Shown here piece by piece: positions 33,591 to 43,500 of a DNA stretch of 64,000 nucleotides (position 1 is the first letter of the stretch; each line of letters starts with the position of its first letter). Location: assembly GCA_018268395.1 (NCBI GenBank), contig JAFDWQ010000009.1, forward strand, positions 310,001-374,000. Reading direction: 5' to 3'. Below the pieces are notes generated by a model. It saw only the letters and a program-made list of their open reading frames with translations. It was not told the origin of the DNA and made no database searches. The position numbers and the translations under genes were made by a program. This stretch comes from Armatimonadota bacterium. Its GTDB lineage: Bacteria; Armatimonadota; Fimbriimonadia; Fimbriimonadales; Fimbriimonadaceae.

Positions 33591-34883
33591 ATGAAGCGAT
33601 TCCTTCCCGCCCTGACCGTTCTCGCGTTGCTCGCCTCTGGTTGTGGCGGCGACAAGGGGTCTCGAACGTCCGTGATCAACGGGACGGTCCTCGACATCGA
33701 CAACAACCCGGTGCGGGACGCCGTCGTCTCGACGGGTGCGGGAAGCGCACGGACGTCTGCGACCGGCGCCTATACGTTGCCGAAGCAGCCTGCCGGCGCC
33801 GTCGAGATCACCGCCGAAATTGTTCGGAACGGCGTCCGTTACCGTGGATCGTCGACGTGTTTCAACTACGATAACGAACGGACGCAGAACGTCAACATCA
33901 TCGTCGGGCCGGAAAACGAGCTCGGTTCGATCTACGGGACCGTACGGGACAGGAACGGCTTTCCTTTAGACGGCGCTTCTGTCTTCGCTTACAACGGGGC
34001 GGGATCGAGCACCAGGGTCTTCAGCGACGCGAACGGCCGGTACGAGTTCCGCGACCTGGTCGGAGGCGTGACGTACGCGGTCTTGGCCGGTGGTCAAGGC
34101 TACAGTTCCGACAGTACTCAGGTCAACCTCGGCACCTCGGACTCCCGGAGCCTCGACTTCGTGCTCGACGACCCAGCCGAGCCCGACCTTGACCCGCCGC
34201 AAGACTTGACGGCCGTCACATGGGTGTCTCCGAACGACGCGACGAAAGGCAAAGGCGGAGATCCCTACGAAGCCGTCAAGTCGCTCTTGGACCCGAAGCG
34301 CAAGTCCGGTGCCCGCACGCACCGGTCCAAGGCGCCGAACGGCGTCCTGGCCGAAGTCGACCTGGAATGGACCGGTCAGCAGTTCGTCGACCTCCTCGGC
34401 TATGGCGTCTACAAAGCGAATTCAGGCACGGGGACGTTAAGCGGCGTCGATTTTATTCCTGACCCGTTGGCGGCGTTCTACGTCGACCTCGACCTCAACA
34501 CGTCCTCGACCTATTCGTACGCCTTGACGACGATCTCGTCCTTGTTCCCCGAGGATCCGGAGCAGACCGAGAGCACGCTCAGTACCCGTGTCGTCGCGAA
34601 GACTCTCGGCGTGTTGAAGACGAACCCGGTCACGTTCAGCCCGTTGACGTTCCGCTGGCAAGCCGGATCCGGGGCGCAGAACTATGCGGTGTTCGTTTTC
34701 GAAGAATTCCCTGGTGTCGGCGTTCCGGTCCTGTGGTCTTCGAACAGAACGAGCGCGACGTCCGTCCCCTATACGGGCGGCCCGCTCGCTTCGGGCCTGA
34801 CCTATTACTATCTCGTCGTCGGATTCGCCAACGGAGACGCGAGCCGCACGATCAGTCAGATCGACTCGTTCAAAGCGCCGTAA
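33591..34883 (+). CDS. Lipoprotein with carboxypeptidase-regulatory-like domains
   Basis: This 430-aa lipoprotein begins MKRFLPALTVLALLASGC, with the lipobox LASGC and Cys at residue 18. Two CarboxypepD_reg/Cna-B-like domains follow (VINGTVLDIDNNPVRDAVV, SIYGTVRDRNGFPLDGASV), then a longer beta-rich region. These domains are small Ig-like folds that act as spacers in surface proteins. I chose the ATG at 33591 for the signal peptide; an ATG at 33570 in frame adds seven residues. The stop overlaps a short reading frame (TAATG) that leads to the CTG start of the next gene. It is part of the csaB-barrel-lipoprotein run. Confidence 0.78.
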   Translation: MKRFLPALTVLALLASGCGGDKGSRTSVINGTVLDIDNNPVRDAVVSTGAGSARTSATGAYTLPKQPAGAVEITAEIVRNGVRYRGSSTCFNYDNERTQNVNIIVGPENELGSIYGTVRDRNGFPLDGASVFAYNGAGSSTRVFSDANGRYEFRDLVGGVTYAVLAGGQGYSSDSTQVNLGTSDSRSLDFVLDDPAEPDLDPPQDLTAVTWVSPNDATKGKGGDPYEAVKSLLDPKRKSGARTHRSKAPNGVLAEVDLEWTGQQFVDLLGYGVYKANSGTGTLSGVDFIPDPLAAFYVDLDLNTSSTYSYALTTISSLFPEDPEQTESTLSTRVVAKTLGVLKTNPVTFSPLTFRWQAGSGAQNYAVFVFEEFPGVGVPVLWSSNRTSATSVPYTGGPLASGLTYYYLVVGFANGDASRTISQIDSFKAP

Positions 34884-34917
34884 TGCGCGGTCAGCACTCA
34901 ACTCGGAAGGGAACGAA

Positions 34918-37620
34918 CTGAAAACACGATACGCTTCACCGTCTTCGGCCGTCCGTGCGACGGCCCTGGTTTTCCTCGGCGTTTGGGCCGTCGCGTCGTC
35001 CGCGACCGACGTCAAAGTCGAAATCGGATCGTCTCGGGCACCCCAGTCCTGGGAGCCGAAAGCCGACTCCGGAGCCCGTTTCTTCGTCAAGCGCACGACC
35101 GCCCTGAGTACGGGCCTGCGGACGCGGTTGATCCGGGCCGGGCGCTTCAAGTCGAAGTACACGATGCCCGTCCGTTTGTCGTTGCAGGACCACGGCTCGA
35201 ACCTCCCATTCAAAGGGCGCGGGGGCGGCGACATCGTCCCGACGTTCGACGCGTCGGGAAGCCGCGCGTTCCCTACGGATTACAAGACGTACCTTCAGGA
35301 CGTCTTCACGGCTGCGAAACCGGCGATGAACGCCGTGTTCGGCCTGCCAGCGGTCGGAGGCACCGTCCGTGTCCGGAACTACGACGCCGACATCCAAGAC
35401 CGGTACGCCGTCGGCGGCGGATACTACATCTGGAACGGCCCGAACGGCCCCGAAGTCCGCTTCCCGGTCTACAACAACCGCGTCTCGACCGCGATCAATT
35501 ACATCCACACGCTCTTGCTCGCCTATATGGCCGACAAGCAGTACCCGTGGGACGCTTACAACGAAGGCCTTGTCCGAGCCGCTACGATCGCGGTCTGCCG
35601 GACGCCGGGAAGCATCCCCGGCAACCCCGATAAGGCTCAGATCGAGGATTCGTTGAGCGCCCTCTACGACGTGGGCCCGCTTTACGACTGGTACAACCGC
35701 CCGTCCCTCGGGGGCCCGAAGTTCATCGCCGGCAACCTTCTCGACGAAGACCTGCCGATCGGCGGAAGCACGGGCGGAGTCTTCCTCCTGAGGTACCTCA
35801 TGGCAGGGACCGCGTGGTCGAAGGTGGCGATCCGGTACCCGGGTTTCATCGCCGAGTTCAACAAACGCTTCTATGCGAATCCTGCGGCGTATCAGACGAC
35901 CCTGGCTTTGGAAACGCTCGGGCAGACGGTCTTGGACTTCCTGACGGGCACCTCCGGGACGACGATCGAAGGCCTGACCTTTGCGAAGTGGGCGGCCAAG
36001 CAAGCGATTTTGGACACGCGGATCAGTCCAGGTCTTAAAGTCCAACCCAGCCCGATCCCGATCCCTGCCGAAGCCGGTAGCCCCGACTTCGGCGTGTTCG
36101 ACATCGTCGTCAACGTGTTCGAGACGAAGGCGAGCGGCGACGAGATCCTGCTCGCAGGAACGGCTTATCCTGTCTATTGGAGGCCGGACTTCTCCCGGTT
36201 CTTCGGCTCGGTGCAGGACGACACGATCCGGATCGCGGGCGCCTACGGGTCCGTCACGCCGAACTTCTCGAAAGAGACGTTTCAAGGGGCCGTGTACAGG
36301 GTCGTCGTGGACGTCCCGTTCTTCGGCAAGACGGCTCGAAGTTTCCTGCCTGCTGGCGCCTATTCGACGGGCACCCAGACCGAACCCAACACCTTCTACG
36401 GGACCTTAGCGGGGTTCGCGGCGAACACGTATACGGTGAACGTCGCGTGGACGGGCGGGTCCAAGAACGCGATCGCCGTCTCCAACAACGCGTTCGGCGT
36501 GAACATCCAAGACGACGGGTTCCTCAAGTCGGGCCCGGTCACCGTCCGCGTCCAGCAAGGCGCGACGGAGGTGCTCCGCCGTGAGGTCGTGAAGAGCGAA
36601 GGCCCGTTGGCGCTCGAACTCGTTCCTGCGTCTTCGGACCAGAACTACACGTTGGTCCGTCCCGGCCGTCTCGACATGGTCTCGCTCCCCATCGAACCGT
36701 TCCGCCTCAACGCCGCCGACATCTTGGGCTTGGCCGACGGGCAAACCCTGTTCGGCAGATGGAACTCGAACGTCGCGAAGTACGCGATGTACCCGGCGGA
36801 AGGCGAGTTCCGACAAGGTTTGGGCTATTGGGTCCGCCCGCCTTCGGCGGCCAACCAGGTCGTGTTCGGACGGTCGATCCCGGGGGTGCCCGTCGCCGTC
36901 TCGTTAAGCCCCGGTTGGAACCAGGTCTCGGTTCCGTTTACGACCGCGATGTCGACGTCGAACGTGCTCGTCACGGTCGCCGACGAAGCGGTAGGGACGT
37001 ACGACGATGCTGTCGCTGACGGCACGCTCGGGACGACGATCTACCGGTTCGAGCCGGACACGGTCGACAAAGACGCGGGTTCGATGATCCCGGCGACGAC
37101 GTTCACACCGGGCAAGGCGTACTTTGTCCGGGCCAACCGGCCCGAAGGGGCCGTCCTCGTGTTCGCGCCGTCGGGCAGCACCCGGGACGGGCAACACCGG
37201 TCCGGCGACAGGCCGCAGTACCGGATCGCCTGGGAGACAGAGATCAAGCTCATCGACGAACGGCAGAAGACCTGCCGGATCGCGATCGGACAGGCCGCAG
37301 GCGCCCGAAGGATCTTCGACCGTGCGCTCGATTCGGACTTGCCGCCGTTGGTCGGCGGCTATCAACTCGCCGTCGTCAACGGGATGTACCTCGACCGGGA
37401 CATGAGGCCGACCGGAACGACGGAACGGTACAGTCTTCTCGTGAGCGGACTTGTACCGGGTCGCAAATATGTCCTCCGGTTCCGCCCTTCGACGCAGTCT
37501 CCGAACCTCAGGCTGACGGACGGCTACCGTACGATGCTCGTCTCAAGCAACCAGGACTACCTCTTTACGGCTGACGCCAAGTCCAAGCGCATCACCTTGG
37601 ACACAGGAGGCGGTTGGTGA
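34918..37620 (+). CDS. Large secreted protein, probable CTG start
   Basis: I do not recognise this protein. The frame is open back to a CTG at 34918, preceded by GGAAGGGA about 6 bp upstream. Starting there it is 900 aa, with a convincing signal peptide (KTRYASPSSAVRATALVFLG then VWAVASSAT). A TTG at 35128 would remove the signal and leave 830 aa. The mature part is beta-rich, with a repeated surface-type motif (SLSPGWNQVSVPF, VRPGRLDMVSLPI). A 12-codon frame (34883-34921) lies between the upstream lipoprotein stop (TAATG) and this CTG (CTGA), as if translation were passed along. The GTG start of the next lipoprotein overlaps its stop. An envelope role is inferred from context. Confidence 0.65.
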   Translation: MKTRYASPSSAVRATALVFLGVWAVASSATDVKVEIGSSRAPQSWEPKADSGARFFVKRTTALSTGLRTRLIRAGRFKSKYTMPVRLSLQDHGSNLPFKGRGGGDIVPTFDASGSRAFPTDYKTYLQDVFTAAKPAMNAVFGLPAVGGTVRVRNYDADIQDRYAVGGGYYIWNGPNGPEVRFPVYNNRVSTAINYIHTLLLAYMADKQYPWDAYNEGLVRAATIAVCRTPGSIPGNPDKAQIEDSLSALYDVGPLYDWYNRPSLGGPKFIAGNLLDEDLPIGGSTGGVFLLRYLMAGTAWSKVAIRYPGFIAEFNKRFYANPAAYQTTLALETLGQTVLDFLTGTSGTTIEGLTFAKWAAKQAILDTRISPGLKVQPSPIPIPAEAGSPDFGVFDIVVNVFETKASGDEILLAGTAYPVYWRPDFSRFFGSVQDDTIRIAGAYGSVTPNFSKETFQGAVYRVVVDVPFFGKTARSFLPAGAYSTGTQTEPNTFYGTLAGFAANTYTVNVAWTGGSKNAIAVSNNAFGVNIQDDGFLKSGPVTVRVQQGATEVLRREVVKSEGPLALELVPASSDQNYTLVRPGRLDMVSLPIEPFRLNAADILGLADGQTLFGRWNSNVAKYAMYPAEGEFRQGLGYWVRPPSAANQVVFGRSIPGVPVAVSLSPGWNQVSVPFTTAMSTSNVLVTVADEAVGTYDDAVADGTLGTTIYRFEPDTVDKDAGSMIPATTFTPGKAYFVRANRPEGAVLVFAPSGSTRDGQHRSGDRPQYRIAWETEIKLIDERQKTCRIAIGQAAGARRIFDRALDSDLPPLVGGYQLAVVNGMYLDRDMRPTGTTERYSLLVSGLVPGRKYVLRFRPSTQSPNLRLTDGYRTMLVSSNQDYLFTADAKSKRITLDTGGGW

Positions 37621-38474
37621 AGCGGCTCCTCCTCGGTCTGCTCTTGACGCTCGCAGTCTTCGGGTGTGGAGGCGGTGGCGGTGGCGGTGGCGGAGGCGGT
37701 TCGACCACCTTCACCCTCCAGGGCCGCATCATCTGGATCGAGACCGGGTCTGCGACAAGTCCGGCCTCCACCGTGCAGGTGGGTTCGCAGACGACCCCGA
37801 CCGACGACCAGGGTTACTTCAGCCTCGAAGTCCCGGCGGGCACGTCCTCGTTGACCGTGACCTATCAGAGCATCGTCCGTACGTTCTCGTTCGTGACGGG
37901 CACGGACACCGTCGATGTCGGCGACCTCTATATCGGTCCCGAACAGGTCACGGTCCAAGGTCGAGTGACGGACGCTTCGTCAGGGTCGCCCGTCAGCGCT
38001 GCGAAAGTCGCGATCGGTGGCCGGCAAGCGACGACCGCGGCCAACGGCACGTTTTCGGTTCTGAACGTCGCCTACTCGAGCGCCAATACGACCGTCTTCC
38101 TTGGACTTGACGGCACCGTTTCCGCAAGCGCCTATTTCGAGCGACACTTCAACCCCGAGTCGCTTGCGACGGGAGGCGTCGTCCAAGTCGGGACGATCTC
38201 ATTGACCCCGCTCGGATCGGACACGCCTCCTCCTCCGCCCTATGACGTCCAAGGGACGGTGCTCCCGTCCGACAAGGGGCCCGGTTCGGTCGTCGAAGCC
38301 CTTCAAGGGGCCGTCGTCTTGAGGCGGGTCGTCGCGGACAGTCAGGGTAAGTTCACGTTCTGGCTGCCTCAAGGGACGTTTACGATCAGGGCCACACAAG
38401 GTGCGGACACAGGTCAAGCGAGCGTCACAGTGACCGACACGAGCGTCATAAAGAACGTCAATGTCACCCTCTAG
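37617..38474 (+). CDS. Lipoprotein with repeated beta domains
   Basis: This 285-aa lipoprotein starts at a GTG (37617) with a perfect AGGAGG 6 bp upstream, and overlaps the previous stop by 4 bp. The signal is KRLLLGLLLTLAVFGC with Cys in FGC, then a polyglycine linker of eleven Gly. Three CarboxypepD_reg-like domains follow (FTLQGRIIWIETG, VTVQGRVTDASSGSPV, YDVQGTVLPSDKG), which are spacers common in surface proteins. The 3' end overlaps the OstA-like gene by 14 bp. It is probably a structural or anchoring partner of the large secreted protein. Confidence 0.8.
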   Translation: MKRLLLGLLLTLAVFGCGGGGGGGGGGGSTTFTLQGRIIWIETGSATSPASTVQVGSQTTPTDDQGYFSLEVPAGTSSLTVTYQSIVRTFSFVTGTDTVDVGDLYIGPEQVTVQGRVTDASSGSPVSAAKVAIGGRQATTAANGTFSVLNVAYSSANTTVFLGLDGTVSASAYFERHFNPESLATGGVVQVGTISLTPLGSDTPPPPPYDVQGTVLPSDKGPGSVVEALQGAVVLRRVVADSQGKFTFWLPQGTFTIRATQGADTGQASVTVTDTSVIKNVNVTL

Positions 38475-39888
38475 CCGCAAGTGGGCCTGGCGCGGCGCGG
38501 CGGTCGCAGCCGGAGGAGCGGCCCTGTACGCCGTCCTTCCCTCGTTCGTTCAGACCGTGAAGTCCGACCCGTTGCGGCCTTATCGGGACGCCACGCGAAA
38601 ACCAGACGACGCGGGCGTGGAAATGCGGGACTTCGATTGGAAGGTCTATAAAGGCGACGCCCTCGTCGCGACGGCACACGTCGCTGAAGCCAAGATCGGC
38701 AGAGACCGGGACAGCGTCCATTTAGCGACGGTCTCGGACGGCGTCTATTTCGACGCCAAGAAGCCCGTGTTCCGGTTTCAAGCCGAAAACGCGGTCTATT
38801 GGAGCGACCGTGGCAGTTTGAGCGGCAACGGCAAGACCCGCGTGTTCAACGACCGCATGGACCTCATGTCCCTGGAGTTCAAATACGATCCGGGAACGAA
38901 GACGCTCAAAGTCCCGAAGAACGTCGTTGGAAAACTCAACGGCGGAGACGTGAAAGCCGAGTGGATCGCCTATAAAGTGGCCGATAAGTCCTTCGAGATC
39001 GGCCCGTTCAAGTGGTCCGGCGCGGTCGAGCAGGACGGACAGCGCAAGCGGTGGAACATCGTGTCCGTGGATCCGAAGGGCAAGGCGACCCTGCGCGGCG
39101 ACGAGTGGACGTATCCCAAGATGAAAGCGACCGACGGTGAGATCATCGTGATCGCCGACTCCTGTGTCTACAACCAGAAGACCGAGGTCATGACGGCCAA
39201 GGGCCACGTCCAATATTTCGGATCGGACGCCAATTCGACGTGCGACCAGATCGTGGTCTACCGAAAGGAAGGCCGCGCCGTCTTGACCGGGAACGTCGAC
39301 CTGCTCGTCAAGCCGAAAAACGGCGGCAAGCCCGAAGAGGTCAAAATCCCGCCGTTCGAGCCCGTCGTTCCCGACGACATCAAGAAGACGAGACCTGAGG
39401 CGCCGCCGAACGACGACGCCCGATCCGACCAGGAAAAGCAGTTGCGGAACGGGGACAACCTCCGCGACTATCCGATCGCGATCACGGCCGCTAAGATCGA
39501 ATATTGGTACAAAAAGGGGCAGCGCCGCGCCTTGATCACAGGCAATCCTCAAGCCCGGCAGGAACTCTCCGCCGGAGCATGGCGGATGGTCTGGGCGACG
39601 AGCGCCGTCTATGACGGTGAGGCCGAGACGTTGGACCTCAAGAGCGCGGGCGATCAGCAAGACGTCCGGATGCTCAACTCTCTCGGCGACGACGGGCACG
39701 CGGTTTCGATCCTGGTCTCGACGAAAGAAGGCGAGAACATGATGGACACGGTCGGCCTGACGTTGGACATGGCCATCGATGAGGGGTCCGAAGGCGTCGA
39801 CCGGAACACGGGCGGCGGAAAGTCCACGGGCGGAGGCACCGGTGGCGGCAAGCCGAACATTTTCGGCCCGATCAAGAAGAGGGGTTAA
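38461..39888 (+). CDS. OstA/LptA-like periplasmic protein
   Basis: This 475-aa protein has an N-terminal membrane anchor (WAWRGAAVAAGGAALYAVLP) and then strand-rich repeats of the OstA/LptC/LptA type: YKGDALVATAHVAEAKIG, FRFQAENAVYWSD, KATDGEIIVIADSCVYNQK, MTAKGHVQYFGSD and GRAVLTGNVDLLVK. These beta-jellyroll proteins form the periplasmic bridge that carries lipid-linked glycan to the outer membrane. The size fits a fusion of an LptC-like and LptA-like part, but I cannot place a boundary. A Pro-rich segment lies in the middle and a Gly-rich C terminus ends PIKKRG. It supports a diderm cell. It is convergent with the HD gene (4-bp overlap). Confidence 0.82.
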   Translation: MSPSSRKWAWRGAAVAAGGAALYAVLPSFVQTVKSDPLRPYRDATRKPDDAGVEMRDFDWKVYKGDALVATAHVAEAKIGRDRDSVHLATVSDGVYFDAKKPVFRFQAENAVYWSDRGSLSGNGKTRVFNDRMDLMSLEFKYDPGTKTLKVPKNVVGKLNGGDVKAEWIAYKVADKSFEIGPFKWSGAVEQDGQRKRWNIVSVDPKGKATLRGDEWTYPKMKATDGEIIVIADSCVYNQKTEVMTAKGHVQYFGSDANSTCDQIVVYRKEGRAVLTGNVDLLVKPKNGGKPEEVKIPPFEPVVPDDIKKTRPEAPPNDDARSDQEKQLRNGDNLRDYPIAITAAKIEYWYKKGQRRALITGNPQARQELSAGAWRMVWATSAVYDGEAETLDLKSAGDQQDVRMLNSLGDDGHAVSILVSTKEGENMMDTVGLTLDMAIDEGSEGVDRNTGGGKSTGGGTGGGKPNIFGPIKKRG

Positions 39889-40451
39889 GCGACGTTTCCA
39901 CCACCGAGGCCCAACGGCCCGGCGTTCGCCTTCATGGCTTCGAGCATGTTGCCGATATGGATGTCGAGCTCGACACCGATCCTCTCGGCCCCGTTCACCA
40001 CGTCGTCACGGTCGACGCCTGCAGCGAACGACGGTTCCTTGAGCTTCTTCCTGACGCTTTTGACTTCGACGTCGGCGATGTCTTTGCTCGGTCGGACGTA
40101 CGTCACGGCCGTGATCAAACCCGCCAATTCGTCGCAGGCGAACAAATGGCGCTCCATAGGGGTTTGCGGAGCGACCCCGGTCTTCGCCTCATAGTGGCTG
40201 GCGATCGCCTTGAGGATCCGCTCGTCGACGCCCCTATCCTCTAAGAGCCTCAGGCCCCAGAGCGGATGTTCGTCGGGATGTTGCTCATAGTCGAAATCGT
40301 GCAAGAGTCCAGCCAGGCCCCACGCGTCGGGATCCTCGCCTAGACGTTCCGCGTACCACCGCATGCACGTTTCTACCGCGAGCATATGTCGCCGCAACGA
40401 GTCGCTCGGCGTGTGCTCGCAGACGAGGTGCCAGGCATCTTCCCGGGTCAT
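39885..40451 (-). CDS. HD-domain hydrolase
   Basis: This 188-aa protein has an HD phosphohydrolase domain. Visible residues are His in SDSLRRHMLAVETCM, the HD pair in GLLHDFDYEQHPDEHPLWG, His in ASHYEAKTG, and Asp in FACDELAGLITAV. The pattern H...HD...H...D matches metal-dependent HD hydrolases of the YedJ/PgpH-like small type. It probably cleaves nucleotides or a signal nucleotide; the substrate cannot be read. It lies downstream of secA on the same strand with a hairpin between, so it may have its own promoter. Confidence 0.88.
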   Translation of the reverse strand: MTREDAWHLVCEHTPSDSLRRHMLAVETCMRWYAERLGEDPDAWGLAGLLHDFDYEQHPDEHPLWGLRLLEDRGVDERILKAIASHYEAKTGVAPQTPMERHLFACDELAGLITAVTYVRPSKDIADVEVKSVRKKLKEPSFAAGVDRDDVVNGAERIGVELDIHIGNMLEAMKANAGPLGLGGGNVA

Positions 40452-40467
40452 GTCCCAGATGTTAGCA

Positions 40468-40493
40468 GTCGGCGGGACGGACGCCCCGCCGAC
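40468..40493 (-). terminator. Hairpin between secA and the HD gene
   Basis: GTCGGCGGG (40468-40476) and CCCGCCGAC (40485-40493) form a perfect 9-bp stem. It lies past the secA stop on the minus strand. The following bases (TGCTAACATC) are not U-rich, so termination is plausible but unproven. Confidence 0.5.
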
Positions 40494-40511
40494 CGTCGAG
40501 TCACCGCCTCC

Positions 40512-43500
40512 TCAGATGACGCCCTTGGCCCGAAGCTCCGGATAGTGGCAGGACTTGAACTTCTTGCCGCTGCCGCAAGGGCAGACGTCGTTCCGACCGA
40601 CCCGGCTCCAGTCGATCTCTCCTGTGTCCATCGGCTCCATCAGGGCCACGCTCGACGGACTCGGGGCCGCCTCCGGTTCCGTAGCAAAGCCCTCGGGCAG
40701 GTCTTCGAGCCTCATCATCTGCGGGACGGGCTCGACCTGTTGCGGTTCCACCTGGACCTGCGCCATGTAGATCATGCGCACGGCCTGTTCGCGGATCGCG
40801 GCCTGAGTGTGCTTGAAGAGGTCGAACGTCTCGCGCTTGTAGGCGACGAGCGGATCCGTCTGGCCGTAGCCGCGAAGCCCGATGCCTTCGCGGATGTAGT
40901 CGATCATCTGCAAGTGGTCCATCCACTTGTCATTGACCGCCCGGAGCATGACGTGGCGTTCGATCTCGGACATGATGTCGCTGCCCATGCCGGACGTTTT
41001 CTGTTCGAAGACGTCCATGGCGAGGCCGACCATCTCGTCGGTCAGTTCGGGCCCTGGTTCGACCGCTTCGAAATGGGCCAACGACATGTGGTCGATCAGC
41101 GGGAACATCTCGTTCAGGCTTTCGTACACCTTGGCGTGGTCGTAGATCGGGTTGCCCGTTTCCAGGTCGATCGTGTGCCCGGTCTGACAAATGGCCGTGA
41201 CGACGCTTTGGATCGCGCCGCGGATGTCGCCGTCACAGTCCCGACCGAGCAGGATTTCGCGCCGCATGCCATAGACGGTCTCGCGTTGGGCATTGAGGAC
41301 GTCGTCGTATTCGAGGACGTGCTTTCGGGCCTCGAAGAAGTGGTTCTCGATCCGCTCCTGTGTCTTCAGGATCATGCCCGTGATGAATTTGGCCCGAACC
41401 TCCTCCATGGGCGGCCAGGCCTTGAGAACGGGGTTCTCCATCATCTTCGCATTGAAGATCTTCCACAGATGGTCTTCGAGGCTTACGAAGAACCGGCTCT
41501 CACCCGGATCGCCTTGACGGCCCGCGCGCCCTCTGAGCTGGTTGTCGATGCGGCGGCTTTCATGGCGTTCCGTGCCGAGGATGTAAAGGCCGCCTAGGGC
41601 CCGGACGTCTTCGGCGAGCTCGCGGCGTTCGGTGTCGTCCAAAGGCAACGGAGGGGCGGCCCTTTCCTTGCCGCCTCGGCGGAAGCTCAGGAACGTGTCG
41701 GCGTATTCCGAAGCGACGCCGCCGTCCTCGACCTCCTGTTGCCGGGCGAGCTTGACGGTCTCGTCGGCGACGCGCCCGCCAAGAAGGATGTCGACGCCGC
41801 GTCCGGCCATGTTCGTCGCGATCGTGATCGCGCCTTTCCGACCGGCCTCGCTGATGATGGCGGCCTCCTTTTCGTGGTATTTCGCGTTGAGGACGTTGTG
41901 GGGGATGCCGTGTTTCAGGGCCTCTTCCAGGTACTCGCGATTGTCCGACGGAAGGTTGTGGGTCTTGAGGAACCACTCGAGGACTTCGTCGTTCAGAGCG
42001 TTCTGCGGCATCTCGGCGACCTGCATGACGCTCTGGATCATTTGCATCGACAGTTCGTCGAGCGTGGTCTCGTAGAGCGGGTCCGCCTCTTTCTTCGCCG
42101 ACTTGTTCGCCTGCTTGGACTGGATCTTCTCGAAGAGCATGTCGGTCAGGATCAGCTTCTGGAGCATGTCCGGTGTCAACCGGGCGGACACCTGTTCGGA
42201 CATTTCGATCGACCGTGTGCCGACGAGCACGGGCTGCTGCTTCGTGAAGAGGCGGAGGATCTCCCGGGCGATGCCGCGGAACTTCGCGTCCATCGTCTTG
42301 TAGACCACGTCTTCTTGGTCCGTCCGGACCATCGGCCGGTTGGTGGGGATGCTGACGACGTCGAGGCCGTAGATCTTTCGGAACTCGTCCTCTTCCGTCT
42401 TCGCCGTGCCCGTCATTCCGCCGAGCTTGTTGTACATGCGGAAGAGGTTCTGGAACGTGATGACGGCGATCGTCTGGCTCTCCCGCTGGACGGGCACGCC
42501 TTCTTTCGCTTCGATCGCCTGATGGAGGCCATCGGAGTAGCGCCGACCGAACATGGGTCGGCCCGTGTTCTCGTCGATGATGACGACTTCTTGTCCTCGG
42601 ACGACGTAGTCCACGTTCTTTTCGAAGATGGCGTACGCCTTGACGGCGGCGTTCACGTGGTGCATCAAACGTGGGTCGCTCGCCATATTGTCGATACCCA
42701 TCTGTTCTTCCACGAAGTCCATGCCGTCCTCGGTCAGGCTCGCGCTATGGTTCTTCTTGTCCGACGTGTAGTGCGCCTCCGGCTCCATCTTCTTCACGAT
42801 CGCGTCGACGATCCGGTACACGCTCGTGTCTTCCATGCTCGGTCCGCTGATGATGTGCGGGGTGCGGGCCTCGTCGATCAAGATCGAGTCGACTTCGTCC
42901 ACGATCGCATAGTTCAGCTCGCGCATCGAAAGGTCTTCAAGGGCGAAGGCCATGTTGTCCCGGAGATAGTCGAACCCGAACTCGTGGTTCGTCCCATAGG
43001 TGATGTCACAGAGATAGGCTTCTCGGCGGGTGCACGGCCGGCAGTGGAGGTACCGGGGGTCTTCGTGCTGATAGTCGGGGTCGAACACGTAGCTGCCGCC
43101 GAGTTCCTCGGTGTCCTCGCCTTGACCTTGAATGATGCCGAGCGAAAGGCCAAGGAAGTGGTAGATCGGCCCCATCCAGACGGCGTCGCGACGGGCCAGA
43201 TAGTCGTTGACGGTGACGAGGTGGGCGCCCTTGCCGCTCAGGGCGTTCAAGTACATGGGGGCGACCGCGACGAGGGTCTTTCCTTCACCCGTCTTCATTT
43301 CGCTGATGCGGCCGTTGTGCAGGACGACGCCGCCGATCAGTTGGACGTCGAACTGGCGCATTCCGAGCGTCCGGCGACTGACTTCCCGGACGACGGCGTA
43401 GGCTTCAGGCAGGACCTGGTCCAGGGACTGGCCCTGGGACAGCCGTTGCTTGAACTCGTCGGTTTTGGCCCGGAGGGCTTCATCGGACAATGATTGGATT

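Noticed and set aside
41739-43493. 584-aa frame opposite secA
   Set aside because: A shadow of secA caused by GC-rich codon bias; no domain, start signal or signal peptide.
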